Source: Chrysomallon squamiferum (lineage: Eukaryota; Mollusca; Gastropoda; Neomphalida; Peltospiridae). From it: DNA of 64,000 nucleotides. The translations under genes were made by a program, and so were the position numbers. The DNA lies in contig CM022672.1 of assembly GCA_012295275.1 (NCBI GenBank), positions 23,182,476-23,246,475 on the forward strand, given 5' to 3'. Below, piece after piece: positions 10,606 to 22,127 of this stretch (position 1 is the stretch's first letter; each line of letters opens with the position of its first letter). Below the pieces are notes generated by a model that saw only the letters and a list, made by a program, of their open reading frames with translations, ran no database searches and was not told the DNA's origin.

Positions 10606-11937
10606 TGTGTTATTTTTTATTTGCGAGAAAGAAATGATGAGAAAATATAAATTATAATAAAAATATGACTAAATACTTACCTGCTCCCGGAAAAGGACAT
10701 CCAAAACAGAGACTGAAGAATAAAAACAAACACAAAAAAGCTCCCCCAAAAACCAACCAAAAAACCCCCCAAAACCCCCAAAACAAACAACAAAAGAAAA
10801 CAAAAGAAAACAAGAAAACAAAATCAAAGCAGTAAAATAGAAATACCTTACAACAACAACAACAACAACAACAATAATAATAATTATTAATATACATTTT
10901 TTTTCGAAATTAAATAAACTGTAGAAATGCCATGTTTCTTGTGTTTTGCATATTTATCTTTACACATACACATTATAAACAAACAAGTAAAAAAAAAAAT
11001 TAATGTGAAATAATTAGCAGCAGTGGAACCTAATATTTGACTCTGATAGACCAGAGAAGGACTGAACCATTCAACGAAGTACAATGCAGAGCTATAAATA
11101 TTCACTGTACATCTAACTTTAAATTTCTGCTTTTTAATGGTTCACACTTTCATTTTAGATTAGCGAAAGCATTTAAAATAGATTCACTGGAATGACAAGT
11201 TCCTTTGGCAAAATTGTGATTACAAAAAACATGTTGAGTAACTTTGTTTTTGCACTAGTGAAAACAAATACTATCTCCAAACAACTTTAAAATAGAAGTT
11301 TGAAGAACTCACCTAAAGTATTAACAACAAGAAAAAAGAAAAGAACATCTCAACAAACGAAAGAAAAGAAACAGTGAACGAACGAATCAAACATAAGAAA
11401 AAAATAAAAGGAAGAAATAAATGGACGAAAAACAAGAAAATCTAAACCAGCAATACATCGTTACTTCCTCAACCACCGATAATCGCCCGAAATTTAACAG
11501 CATAAAAAAAAAAAAAAAAAAATAATAATAAAAAAAAAAAAAAAAAAAAAAATAAAAAAAAAAAAGAGAAAGACAAAAAAAAACAGATATAAAAAAGACG
11601 TTTGTCTTGTTTTTATCAATATTTGTAATATGTTTTCGTGGTAAATCAATTTACTGAAAATACAAAATAAATTGCAGCTGTTTATTTTTGATATTCCATT
11701 GAGTCGCTTTCTTTAATAATCTATTAAACAAAAATCTAAACAAAACATAGCATTAACAAAAATAGCAAACTAAGAAAAAAAACAAAGAAACAACAAGTGC
11801 AGCAATGAAACAACAACAACAAAAACAATACACCGAAAACCCAACAAAAGTGAACAAAGAAAACAGTGAAAATCTGTGTCAGCATAAAATGATACCCTGG
11901 AATAATAATGATGTCTGTGTTTCTTTCCTGTCTGCCT

Positions 11938-11982
11938 CTGTGTGTGTGTGTGTTTGTGTATGTGTGTGTGTGTGTGTGTGTC
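11938..11982. repeat. TG microsatellite
   Basis: TG dinucleotide tract with two interruptions. Confidence 0.9.
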
Positions 11983-12137
11983 GTTTGTAAAAATAATTTA
12001 ACACTGAATTTAAAATACAGCAATAATAGATAACATGCAGTTTTGTATCGCTAATGCTATTATGTGAAGTTTTGTCATGAAAGGAAGTTACTCTTTCTGT
12101 ATCAGATATTCAAAATTTACTGTGTTTTTATTGAAAT

Positions 12138-12238
<101 letters not shown>

Positions 12239-12657
12239 ATTTTAATCACCGGCGATTTAATCCTCTTTTTTAAAAAATTAATCGAGATCTTTTCCGATAA
12301 TGTGGTTTCTAAGCAATGATGCACAATATTCATGGAGTATCTTGTTTTCTACATATGTACTTTCCATGGTCCGCTTCATTTTTCTGATCTGTTCAGTCGT
12401 ATATGTAAATTTTGTTTTTGTTTTCCAGAAGTTTATTAAAAGAAAAAAACCGAAAAGAAACCTGTAACAGTTAAATTAATTAAATAAACTCGCGTACGGT
12501 AGAGTATGTTGTATTTATTTGGCACTGATTCCTTAAATAACACAATATCTATTTTGGACTCAAATATCTGATGATTTGAAATTACAAATTATTATGAAAA
12601 TCAGAATAAATTTGAAATTCGATTTGTAATTCGATTTATTTTTTGTTTTCATTTCAC

Positions 12658-13088
12658 TTTTCAAGATGATGTCTTTTCTTGGCTTGCCTTTGTGCCACAG
12701 CGAATGTCCAGTTTTTCTGGCGTTGGAATCCGTTTTCCTATGGTTATCCGAGTACGGGCCGGAGAAGTCGGAGCTGGAGTTGCAGTTGGTCCTGGTGGAG
12801 CTGCATTTGGTCTTGGTGGAGTTGGGCTGGAGGAGTAGGGGCTAGAGATATAAGGGTTGGAGTTGGTTCTAGTGGAGTTGGAGTTGTTGATGGAGGAATC
12901 GGAGCAGCAATAGGTGTTGGAAGTGGAGGAGTCAGAACTGGAAATGATGGAACTGGAACGGGATTTGGGCTCGGATCTCTAATTAGCTTTTCAGCTGGAA
13001 CGGAATTTGGATTGGTCTTGGATCACTGTTTGGTATTGAACTCGGATATGGAACTGGTTTTACATTTGTCTTGGGATAGTTCTGAAAG
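12658..13088 (+). pseudogene. GRP-B pseudogene, exon 2
   Basis: Clearly related to GRP-C and GRP-D: TTTTCAAGATGATG, then a shortened signal-peptide region, then TGGAATCC and TATGGTTATCCG. Lesions: the acceptor CAG of paralogues is CAC (G changed to C at 12657); about 11 bases are missing after ATGATGTCTTTT, shifting the frame before the conserved CLCATAN part; another shift follows the TATGGTTATCCG region, so Gly-X codons are read as Arg/Ser/Trp. The family stop TAG survives at 13077-13079, nine bases before donor GTAAC. No promoter exon lies upstream. A dead copy. Confidence 0.8.
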
Positions 13089-13360
13089 GTAACGATATAA
13101 AATTATTTTTCTTACGTTATCTGTCTCTGTTTATATAGTTACTTATTAAATGTTACATCATTGTAGGCATGTTTGAATGTCTGTGTTTCTGGATGTGTGT
13201 CTGTATATCTCTATGTATGTATGTCTGTCTGTCTCTCTGTATGTATGTATGTATGCCTATGATTGTGTGTGTATATTTGTACGTACCAACATGTATCCAA
13301 AAATTACATTTATTTTCGGTAATTTTAATTTGTTTTTATTTTCATTTATTTATTTGTCAG

Positions 13361-13440
13361 AGGTGGACTGGCGATAAAATTTTCTGAAATGAGAATAACT
13401 GATCCAGTTTAGGGGACATTTTAACAACAATAAAGATAAT
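13361..13440 (+). terminator. GRP-B 3' UTR exon relic and poly(A) signal
   Basis: Acceptor TTTGTCAG ends at 13360. The exon shares GGACTGGCGATAAAATTT and GAATAACTGATCCAGTTTA with paralogues. AATAAA is at 13429-13434, just before an AAT tract. Confidence 0.65.
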
Positions 13441-14387
13441 AATAATAATAATAATAATTATTATTATTTTTATTATTATAAAAATTTCGAAGTCAAATTG
13501 TATAAAACTAATAAAAAGAACACCCTAAACTAAACACCCATCGAAGAAGAAGAAAAACAGAAAGTTCCATAAAACCAAACAGAAAACAGAATCAAAATAC
13601 TAAAGTATACTATGAACACTTCAAGCAATCTATTTGACTGGCTTTAAGATATATTTTGATATATGTCGATCATGTCGTGAGACACTGCCTATGACAGGAA
13701 AAAAAAAATTTTTTTTTTATTAAGAATAAAAAAAAAAAAAAAATAAAGAAAGAACCAAGCATCAAATTGTATAAAAACATAATAACTTTTGTAAAAAGAA
13801 ATTTTTACTTTAAATTAAACATTAAACCCATTCTTCAAGAAGAAAAGAAACACATCGAAAATATGTCTTGTAATAGAAAAAACAACAAAAAAAGCAACAA
13901 AAAGAAACCAAACGAAAAAAAAAAAAAAAAAAGTTCCACCCCTCAAAAAAAGAAAACGCCACGAAATGTTAAACAATCACAGGAAAGAAAAAACAAAAAC
14001 AAATAAACAACATAAAAAAACAACAATAAAATAAAAATTTAGAAGAATAACAAAGAAATTTTTCGGACGTTGAACAATTTTTATTAAAATGTTCATCTGT
14101 AAAGGTATCTTTGCCTACCTACCTGTCTGTGTGTCTATCGGTCCCTCTGTCTGTGTCTGCTTCTGCCTGTTCATCTTTTAATTTATTTATCTTAGTGTCT
14201 TGTCTGTTCATATTGCAGTCCTCCCTCCTTAATGTTGTTAGTTTTAATCTTTATTGTTTTGAATTAATACTTTTGAAAGGCCTCTAGCTGGATATTTATT
14301 ATAAAACTAAAGTGCAATGCATTTAGTCTTCGATCAGTCATACAAACAATTAAAAAAGAAAAAAAAAAAAAAAATGAAATCCCAGGA

Positions 14388-14462
<75 letters not shown>

Positions 14463-14477
14463 TTTAGTAATAGTAAC

Positions 14478-14526
<49 letters not shown>

Positions 14527-14840
14527 TAACCGAATAAAAAATAAAGGAATAAAAAATAAATGAACAAATAAACGAAATAAGTCATTAAAAATCGTCATTA
14601 AATATTTAAATAAAACAAAAACAACAAACAAACCTGTATAATTGAAATAATTTAAGTAAACTAGCCTGCTAGAGAGTGTGTTGTATTTATTTGGGTCTGT
14701 TTCCTCTAAATTCATTTACTTAAATAATAAGATATCTATTTTCGAATCAAACATCTGATGATGAAAATTACAAATTATTACGAAAACCCGAATAAACTTT
14801 AAATTCGATTTGTAATTCGATTTATTTTTTGATTTCACTT
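13441..14840. other. spacer between GRP-B and GRP-C
   Basis: A-rich simple sequence with an AAT/GTA/AAT compound repeat. It holds the distal upstream block (AAAGGCCTCTAGCTG at about 14276) normally found about 290 bp before a GRP TATA box, but the promoter and exon 1 that should follow are absent. From about 14640 it carries the conserved pre-exon-2 text (AACTAGCCTGC, TTGTATTTATTTGG, CATCTGATGATGAAAATTAC). Confidence 0.6.
14389..14525. repeat. compound AAT / GTA / AAT repeat
   Basis: An AAT tract, a GTA tract and another AAT tract back to back. Poly-I, poly-V and poly-Y frames across it are artefacts. Confidence 0.95.
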
Positions 14841-14843
14841 CAG

Positions 14844-15177
14844 TTTTGAAGATGATATCATTAATACTTTTGCCTTCACTTGCCTGTGTGCCACAGCGAA
14901 TGGCCAATTGTTCGGGCCTTGGAATCCGTTTTTGTTCGGTTTTCCGGGCCTCGGAAGACTCGGGGTTGCAGTAGCTCCTGGTGGAGTTGTAGCAGGAGAT
15001 GGATTACAACCTGGTCTTGGACTCGCATCTCTACTTGGTTCTGGATTTGGACTCGGATCTCTCCTTGGTTCTGGACTTGGACTCGGATCTTTAGTTCGCA
15101 CTCCATTTGCAACGGGACTTGGAATCGGTCTTGCATCTATACTTGGATCTGATTTTCCAATTGGATAGAACTGATAG
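14844..15177 (+). pseudogene. GRP-C, frameshifted and promoterless copy, exon 2
   Basis: Acceptor CACTTCAG ends at 14843 and ATGATATCA starts at 14852. A T is missing in the CTTTTTGCC run of paralogues (here ACTTTTGCC near 14868), so the signal peptide and the mature part are in different frames. In the second frame the mature part is intact: FGPWNPFLFGFPGLG, then Gly-Val and GLGSLLGSG repeats, ending DFPIG and TAG at 15166-15168, nine bases before donor GTAAC. No exon 1 or TATA block is present upstream. Probably a recent pseudogene; a single-base sequencing error is possible. Confidence 0.72.
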
Positions 15178-15358
15178 GTAACAATACAAAACTATTTTTC
15201 TTACGTTATCTGGCTCTGTTTCATAACTGCTTATTAAATGTTACATTCTTGTAGGTAGGTTTGAATGCCTGTGTTTCTGTATGTGTCTGTATTTCTGTCT
15301 ATTACATTTATTTTCGATAATTTTGATATGTTTTTATTTTTATTTCTTTTTTTTTCAG

Positions 15359-15450
15359 ACGAAGACTGGCGATGAAATGTCCTGAAATGAGAATAACTGA
15401 TCCAGATTAGTTAACATTTTGCAGAAATAAAATATAGTGCTACTAAACCA
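15359..15450 (+). terminator. GRP-C 3' UTR exon and poly(A) signal
   Basis: Acceptor TTTTTCAG ends at 15358. The exon starts ACGAAGACTGGCGATGAAAT, contains GAATAACTGATCCAGATTA and has AATAAA at 15426-15431. Confidence 0.7.
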
Positions 15451-16623
15451 GTACGTTTCATGTTTTACTCTGATTTGACTCTGATAGACCAAAGAAGGAT
15501 ATAACCATACCATGAAGTACACTGCAGAGCCAGAAATTTCTTCTGTAGATTAAACTTAAAATTTTTGCTTTTCACTGGTTCACAAACTTGTATTACAAAT
15601 AAGTTCACTTGTATGACTCGAAAAAACAGTGATAATAAAATTTTAAGTTGTATACAAATGTATAAAAATTAGTCATTAACGAGTACTAAAATTATAATTT
15701 AACAACACTAACTAATGAGATCGAATATTTTAAACTTTTATGATATGAAATTAGACTTTTGTTTTCCTTTGAAAAATTAAATCATGTATTTCATCCAAAA
15801 CATCAAAAGCATGTACTGTAACATTGTTCTTGCATTAGTGAAAACAAATAATATTCCCAAGCAATAGTAATAACTTTAAAATAGACGTTTGAAGAACTCA
15901 CCAAAAGAATAATAATAAAAAAAAAAAAATAAAGAAAAGAACGAAAAAGAGCAGAAATAAAAGAACATCTCACAAAGTGCCGAACGAACGAAAGAAAAGA
16001 AACAGTATCTCCTTAAGTCAGTAATAAATACTTAATACAAATCAAACATAGGGAACAGAAGAAAAGGAAGAAATAAATGGGCGAAATATAAAAAAAGCCC
16101 AACGACATTACATCGCCACTTTTTCAACCATCAATAATTGCCCCAAAATACCAAAGCATCAAAAAGAGGTTAAATAAAAAAGAAAAAAAAAAAAAACAGA
16201 AGAAGAAGAAAAAAAAAAGAAATAAAATAAAATAAAAAGGAAAACAAAAGAGATGAAAAACATGTTTATCTTATTTTATCAATATTTGTATATGTTTTCA
16301 TGGTAAATCAGTTATTGAAACTCAAAAATAAATTTGCAACTCTTCATTTTTGATATTCCCTGCGAATCTATTAAACAAAACATAAAAATAAGAAAAACTG
16401 CAAAGTAAGAAAAAAGGTTAAGAAACAAGACGTACAACAATGAAGCAAAAACCACAAAAACAATACCCCCAAAACCAAATAAAAGTGAACAACCAACAAA
16501 GAAAACAGTTAAATAAATAAAAGGGAAATTATTCCGTTGCTTTGTTTTCCTGAACAAACTACTAATCATAAACCTAAACAAAATAGGAAAAAACATAACA
16601 ATTACAGAAACAAGGAAGTACAG

Positions 16624-16663
<40 letters not shown>

Positions 16664-18110
16664 AGAAACAAATCCCAAACAAAAGATTGAATGGGAACAA
16701 ATCTTTCTAAGAAATAAAGTCATTCATGTGCTCAAATTGTGATTTCCAGCGTTACACAATAAAAATGACTAAAATAAAAAAATATTTATTTATCAGTTAT
16801 TTCTGGTTGTTTTAAAAATTAACATTCATAATTACAACACACCACCACCACCAACAACCAAAAAAAGAAAAAAAGAAAAGAAAAGAAGAAAATAATAATA
16901 GGATAACAATCCATAACAAAACCATTAAATAAGAACACCAAAACATTCTAAGAAATAAAGTCATTTACGAGCTGAAATTGTCATTTACACAGTTACACAG
17001 TAAAAATGCCTATAATAAAAATATTTCATCATTACAGTTATTTCTCGTTGTTTTAAATATTAATAATTAAGACTTTTTTTTAAACTTTCTATCTTTTCAA
17101 CTCATTTTCTACTATAGTGTGACTTATGGGATGCACTCACCTTGTCCAATTTTACAGACGCCAAAGTATGCAAATGTTTCATATTTTTTATGATTACTGT
17201 TCCTGAATAAGTTTAAAATCTGGATGGTAGCCTAAGATGAACTATCTCACTTTACTGCATATTTGTAGAATGGTTCAAAGTCGGGATAAAGAAAGCAAAT
17301 GACTGAAAGTTTTTCCACGACAAAATGGGTAATTTTACAATTATTCATACGAGTTTAGGCAGAATAAACAGACATTCTTCCAGAAAATGAGAAACACATT
17401 TCAAAATACATCTTTTATTAAACAAGAAACGATAAATAGAAAAATAACTCCACGAAACTTTAAATAAAAACAGGAAAGAGAAAAACACAACAACAACAAA
17501 AAACAAACAAAAAAACCCCCAAAAAACAAACAAAAAAATTCCCCCAAAACCCCAACATAACCCCCAAACAAAACCCCCACAACAACAACAATAAAACAAA
17601 CAGGAAAAGCAAAAACAAAATTAAAGAAACAATTTCATATAAGATAATAACAAAGAAAGATTTCTCAAGCTGAACAACTTTTATTAAAATTTCATCTGTA
17701 AATGTATCTTTTCCTACCTACGTGTCTGTCCGTCCATCTGTCTCTGCATCTGTCTGGGATCTATTAATGTATTTATCTCACTCTCTTCTCTGTCCCCACT
17801 GCAGCCCTTCCTCCTTCATGTTATTAGTTTTAATCTTTATTGTTTTGAATTAATACTTTTGAAAGGCTTCTGGCTGGATGTTTATGGTAAAACTAAGTGC
17901 AGTGTATTTAGTCTTCGATCAGTCACGCTAATAATTAAGCAATAAAATGACCAAGTTATGACCAAATTTGTCAATCAATTTTTTTTATTTATTCGTTTTA
18001 AATGCTTGGGGATAGAAAATTATCATAAAGGGATTAAGAATGGGCCTAAAATGAGAGAATCTAAAAGAGAAAAAGACGGAAATTAAAGTATAAAAAGTAC
18101 AGTTTATATT
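15451..18110. other. spacer between GRP-C and GRP-D
   Basis: Repeats of array blocks: the CTGATAGACCAAAGAAGGA block (about 15470-15620), an ACGAACGAAAG segment (about 15980), and the upstream block of GRP-D from about 17640 (AAGCTGAACAACTTTTATTAAAA onward), with the distal conserved element at 17860-17975 (AAAGGCTTCTGGCTGGATG). There is a poly-A run at about 16620-16660. No independent gene. Confidence 0.55.
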
Positions 18111-18112
18111 AT

Positions 18113-18219
18113 AACCGGAAAAGGTATCGATCAATCTTTTCACGCTTTGCTTATAAAATAGGAGGTTCCTTTCAGCTCGACACTTTACCTGTTCCAACTG
18201 CCTCTGCTTCAGCTGAAAG
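18113..18219 (+). promoter_or_regulatory. GRP-D promoter and non-coding exon 1
   Basis: AACCGGAAAAGG at 18113, then ATCGATCAATCTTTTCACGC, then TATAAAA at 18152; GGAA to TATA is 35 bases. Exon 1 starts near the family text TTTCAGCTCGACACTTTACC and ends AGCTGAAAG at 18219, donor GTAAG. It has no ATG. Confidence 0.82.
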
Positions 18220-18530
18220 GTAAGATAGAATTAAACATTTTAAAATATTTAGTTTTAGTTACAAATATGTTTTGTTATTGGCATAAAGTTTCATCATAGT
18301 TTCTCTGCATATTGTCTTGAATCTATGATCTCCGACACGAAACTTTAATGCAGGAATTTTAATCAGAAACCTTTATGAAAGTTAAGTTACAGATGTTTCT
18401 GATTTTACGATTTTGTAGTCTTTGTATGGATCTTTTTTTTCTTAGGTGTTCAGATTTTCTTTCTTAGATATTTAGGTTTTGTATCTTATTCTGTTAATTA
18501 TGTTTGAATCAAATTGCTAGCAGTCTCTTT

Positions 18531-18562
<32 letters not shown>

Positions 18563-18669
18563 TGTATCTGACATTATCTCGAAATGAATATAACAATCAT
18601 ATTTAAAACAAAGTAATAGCAGACGAACAGAAAATCAAGAAGACAGAAAATAAAAGAATAAGAAGAATA

Positions 18670-18704
<35 letters not shown>

Positions 18705-19009
18705 AAGGAAAACGAATAAAAAAAAAAAAAAAAAAAAAAATGGAAATAATAATAATATATAAAATAAATGAACAAATAAAATGAAATAAGTCCAAAAAAC
18801 AACAACAACCCTTTTATCAGTTAAAATAAAATAGCCTACGGGACAGTGTGTTGTTTTTATTTGGCTCTGTTTACTCTAAATTCAATTGCTTAAATTACAA
18901 GATAACTATTTTGGACTCAAACATCTGATGTTGAAAATTACAAATTATTATTAAAACCAGAATAATTTTTTAATCTGATTTATAATTCGATTTTTTTTTT
19001 TCGCTTCAG
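18220..19009 (+). other. GRP-D intron 1
   Basis: About 790 bp, including a TG tract (18535-18562) and two long A-rich runs (18668-18740). The last 200 bp, from AGCCTACGGGACAGTGTG to TTCGCTTCAG, are shared with the other genes and are much better conserved than the middle. Confidence 0.7.
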
Positions 19010-19017
19010 TTTTCAAG

Positions 19018-19461
19018 ATGATATCATCAGTACTCTTTGCCTTGGCTTGTCTTTGTGCCATAGCTAATGCCCAGTATTTCTGGCCGTGGAATCCGTACTT
19101 CTACGGTTATCCGGGTTCCGGATTTGGAGCAGGGGCTGGAGGTGTAGGAGCTGGGGTTTCAGTTGGTCCTGGTGGAGTTGGAGTCGGAGTTGGGGTTGGA
19201 GGAGTCGGAGCAGGAGCAGGAGTCGGACCCGGAGGAGTTACAGCAGGAGTTGGATTAGGACCTGGTCTTGGACTCGGATCTCTACTTGGTTCTGGACTTG
19301 GACTCGGATCTCTACTTGGTTCTGGACTTGGAACGGGACTTGGACTAGGAAATCTTCTTGGCTCTGGACTTGGCACGGGACTTGGACTAGGAAATCTTCT
19401 TGGCTCTGGTCTTGGTCTTGGATCTCTACTTGGACTCGGGCCTGGTTTTCCAATTGGCTAG
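19018..19461 (+). CDS. GRP-D, secreted glycine-rich protein
   Basis: Intact, 147 aa. Exon 2 begins at 19010 after TTCGCTTCAG; the ATG is the first in the exon. Signal peptide MISSVLFALACLCAIANA, then an aromatic start to the mature chain (QYFWPWNPYFYGYPG) shared across the family. A Gly/Val/Ala section (GVGVGVGGVGAGAG type, about residues 36-80) is followed by GLGTGLGLGNLLGSG-type 14-residue repeats, ending in GPGFPIG. No Lys, Arg, Asp or Glu anywhere. The stop TAG is nine bases before the intron 2 donor. Secreted structural protein by composition; the exact role is unknown. Confidence 0.85.
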   Translation: MISSVLFALACLCAIANAQYFWPWNPYFYGYPGSGFGAGAGGVGAGVSVGPGGVGVGVGVGGVGAGAGVGPGGVTAGVGLGPGLGLGSLLGSGLGLGSLLGSGLGTGLGLGNLLGSGLGTGLGLGNLLGSGLGLGSLLGLGPGFPIG

Positions 19462-19653
19462 AACTGAAAGGTAGCAATAATCAATTCTGTTTCTTACGTT
19501 GCCTGTCTCTTTTATATAACTACTTATTAAGTGGAACATTATTGTAGGCATGTCTGAATATCTGTGTTTCTGCATGTGTGTCTGTATATCTGTCTATTAC
19601 ATTTATTTTCTATAATTTGTATTTGTTTTTATATTTATTTATTTATTTGTCAG

Positions 19654-19750
19654 ACGAAGACTGGCGATAAAATTTCCTGAAATGAGAATAACTCATCCAG
19701 TTTATGGAACATTTTGAAGAAATAAAATGTAGTGCTACTAAAGCAATATG
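19654..19750 (+). terminator. GRP-D 3' UTR exon and poly(A) signal
   Basis: Acceptor TTTGTCAG ends at 19653. The exon begins ACGAAGACTGGCGATAAAAT and contains GAATAACTCATCCAGTTTA. AATAAA is at 19721-19726. Intron 2 is 183 bp. Confidence 0.78.
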
Positions 19751-19759
19751 TGTCATGTT

Positions 19760-20615
19760 TTATTTATAAGAAAGAAATTGTTAGAAAATGCAACTATTAG
19801 TTATAATTTTAAGTAGTATAATAAAAAAAGACTAAATACTTACCTTACACTGGAAACGACTGACTTGATAAAGTCTGTCTAATTTTGAATCTTCTCTGGC
19901 GATGACATTATGTTACAAAGATAACAGATTTATCAATCAATAGAAATTAAGTGAAAACAACCAGAATCCTCAGAGAAATAACAGAAGGCCCAAAATAGAG
20001 ATACTAAAACCCCCTCAAAAACAAGTAAAAAAATAAAGAAAAAAAAAAAAAAACAGTAGAAAAAGAAAAAAAAAAAAAAAAAAAAAAAGAAAAAAGTGAC
20101 CAAAAAAAAAAAAAAAACAAAAAAAAAAACAACAACCAGAATGCAAATTCAAAATAATAAAATAGAAATATCTTACAACAACAACTAATATTATTATTAT
20201 TATTATTATTATTATGATTATTATTATTATGATTATTAAAATTTCGATATTATATAAACTGTAGAATTGCCAGGTCTTTTGTGTTCTTTATTTTTACATT
20301 TACACATACGGAATGTAAAGAGACATGTAGATAAAATGTAAATATGGAATAATTAAGTTGCTTTCCTGAGAGTAACGGATGGTTCGAATAGCTGCAGCGA
20401 AACCCAATATTTGAGTCTGATGGATCAGAGAAGGACTGAACAATTAACGAAATATAAAAATATAATTTAAGAACAGGAAATAATAACATTGATAAACATT
20501 TATGACAGGAAAGAAAACAATTTTGTATTTTCTCCAAAAAATCAAAAGCATGTTCTGTAACTTTGTTCTTGCTTTAGTAAAAACACACGCTTGCGCCCAA
20601 GCAATAGCAATAACT
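19760..20615. other. spacer after GRP-D
   Basis: Poly-A-rich sequence, an ATT tract (about 20188-20235) and a copy of the array block with GATGGATCAGAGAAGGACTG (about 20405-20460). Short minus-strand frames here belong to that repeated block and have no support as genes. Confidence 0.5.
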
Positions 20616-20623
20616 TTAAAATA

Positions 20624-20859
20624 CAGGGTGTCCACAAAGTCTGGGTACAAAAGTAAAATAAATAGGTTGTCTATTAGGGTGTCTAAGGTTGAATTTGTTC
20701 TGCAACTTTGCGATAAGACCATCCTTCTCGTCCACTTAAGAGTACCAACTCGATTCTTTCTTCTTTAGACAGAGCCATCATTCGATCTGGGTAAGAAAAA
20801 TAACATAAATAAATAACATAGTAAAATTCCCCATGTACCCAGACTTTGTGGACAGCCTC
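20624..20859 (-). mobile_element. mariner-type element with internal deletion (MITE-like, 236 bp)
   Basis: The ends are inverted copies sharing GTCCACAAAGTCTGGGTAC, preceded by CAGGGT on the left and GAGGCT on the right. Both ends are flanked by TA (20622-20623, 20860-20861), the target duplication of Tc1/mariner elements. Read on the minus strand, the inside holds the start of a transposase-like frame, MALSKEERIELVLLSGREGW followed by SYRKVAEQ, which looks like a helix-turn-helix DNA-binding start. It stops within a few residues and the rest is deleted. A non-autonomous derivative. Confidence 0.75.
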
Positions 20860-20861
20860 TA

Positions 20862-21958
20862 GAAGCTTGAGGAAGTCACCTAAAGTATTGGGAAAAAAAA
20901 AACAAGAAGGAAAGAACATCACACAAACTGCCGAACGAACGAAAGAAAAGAAACAATATCTGGAAAATTAATGATAAATCGTTAATACAAAACAAACATA
21001 AGAGAACGAAATAAAAGGAAGAAATAAAGGAATGAAAAACAAACTTTATCAACCGAAAATATAAAAGCATCAAAAACATTTTTTTTAAAAAGAAGAAGAA
21101 GAAGAAGAAAAAAAAAAGAAATGAAAAATAGGTTTGTCTTGTTTTATCAATATTTGTAATATATCTGTTTATTGAAACTAAAAAGTAAATTGCAGCTGCT
21201 TGTTTTTGATATTCGTTTCAATTGGTTTCCTAATCAATCTACTAAACTAAAACCCATAATGAATATAACAAAAATAAGAAAAAAACAGAAGAAAAACAAT
21301 ACCCTTGATATGCTTTTCTGAACAAACTACTAATCATAAACCTAAACAAAATACAGAAAATATAAGAATTACAGAAACAAGGAATTACAAAAAAAAAAAA
21401 AAAAATAAAAAATAAAAAATAAAATGAAGAAACAAATCCCAAACAAAAGATTGAATGGAAACAAAGCTTTCTAAGAAATAAAGTCATTCATATGCTCAAA
21501 TTGTGATTTACAGCGTTACACAATAAAAATAACTAAAATTAAAAATATTTATTTATCAGAGTTATTTCTGGTTGTTTTAAAAATTAACATTAATAATTAA
21601 AACCTTTTTTTTTAATGATTCCTGTTCCTGAATAAGTTTTAAATCTGGATAATATCTAAAATGAACTGGAAGGGTAATACAGTCCAAAGACATCCCCTAA
21701 ACCTTTTCATTACAAATAGGTTTTAAGAGCAAAATATCAAATGTTGAGAATACCAAAGCATGATACTTGACTGATGGAAACATGATACAGTATATCCGAG
21801 ATTCTGTTACAGCAGTATAGTGTGACTGCTGAAGTGGTAACTGAAGGTTATTGGCAAATCATGATATCTGAAGCGTCACTAAAGATACTAACGAGACTAA
21901 AGAACTGATTGTTGATGTCCTTGTAATGTTTAATGATAATGTTGATGAAGAAAATGCC
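20862..21958. other. spacer, A-rich array blocks
   Basis: Contains the ACGAACGAAAGAAAAG segment (about 20930-20955) and a segment shared with 16550-16800 (GAACAAACTACTAATCATAAACC; AAGAAATAAAGTCATTCA). From about 21650 the sequence is less A-rich and probably is the 3' flank of the bub3 relic. Confidence 0.5.
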
Positions 21959-22127
21959 TCATTCATTGCTATAATTTGGGTTTAGTTTCTTGGTCGCTGA
22001 CACTACGGATATTACAGAGATCTCGTCTGCATCATCTTTCTCACCATTTTCAAACATGTATGATGATGTAATCACCTAAACCATCCCATCATGGCAAAAT
22101 GCTAAGGAGGAGGTGATTCTTGGGTAC
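21959..22127 (-). pseudogene. bub3 pseudogene, terminal coding exon
   Basis: On the minus strand the acceptor ATTTAGCAG precedes GTACCC at 22127. The translation matches the end of the mitotic checkpoint WD-repeat protein BUB3: RYPRITSSLAF, a stop where the parent has sense codons, then ITSSYMFENGEKDDADEI and the stop at 21959-21961. The parent binds BUB1/BUBR1 at kinetochores and in checkpoint complexes. The kept intron shows it is a duplicated gene piece, not a processed copy. Confidence 0.8.

Noticed and set aside
20250-20922. Minus-strand frames around the mariner-type element as one gene
   Set aside because: They overlap array blocks and both transposon ends. Only the short MALSKEERIEL part has protein-like meaning, as a transposase start.
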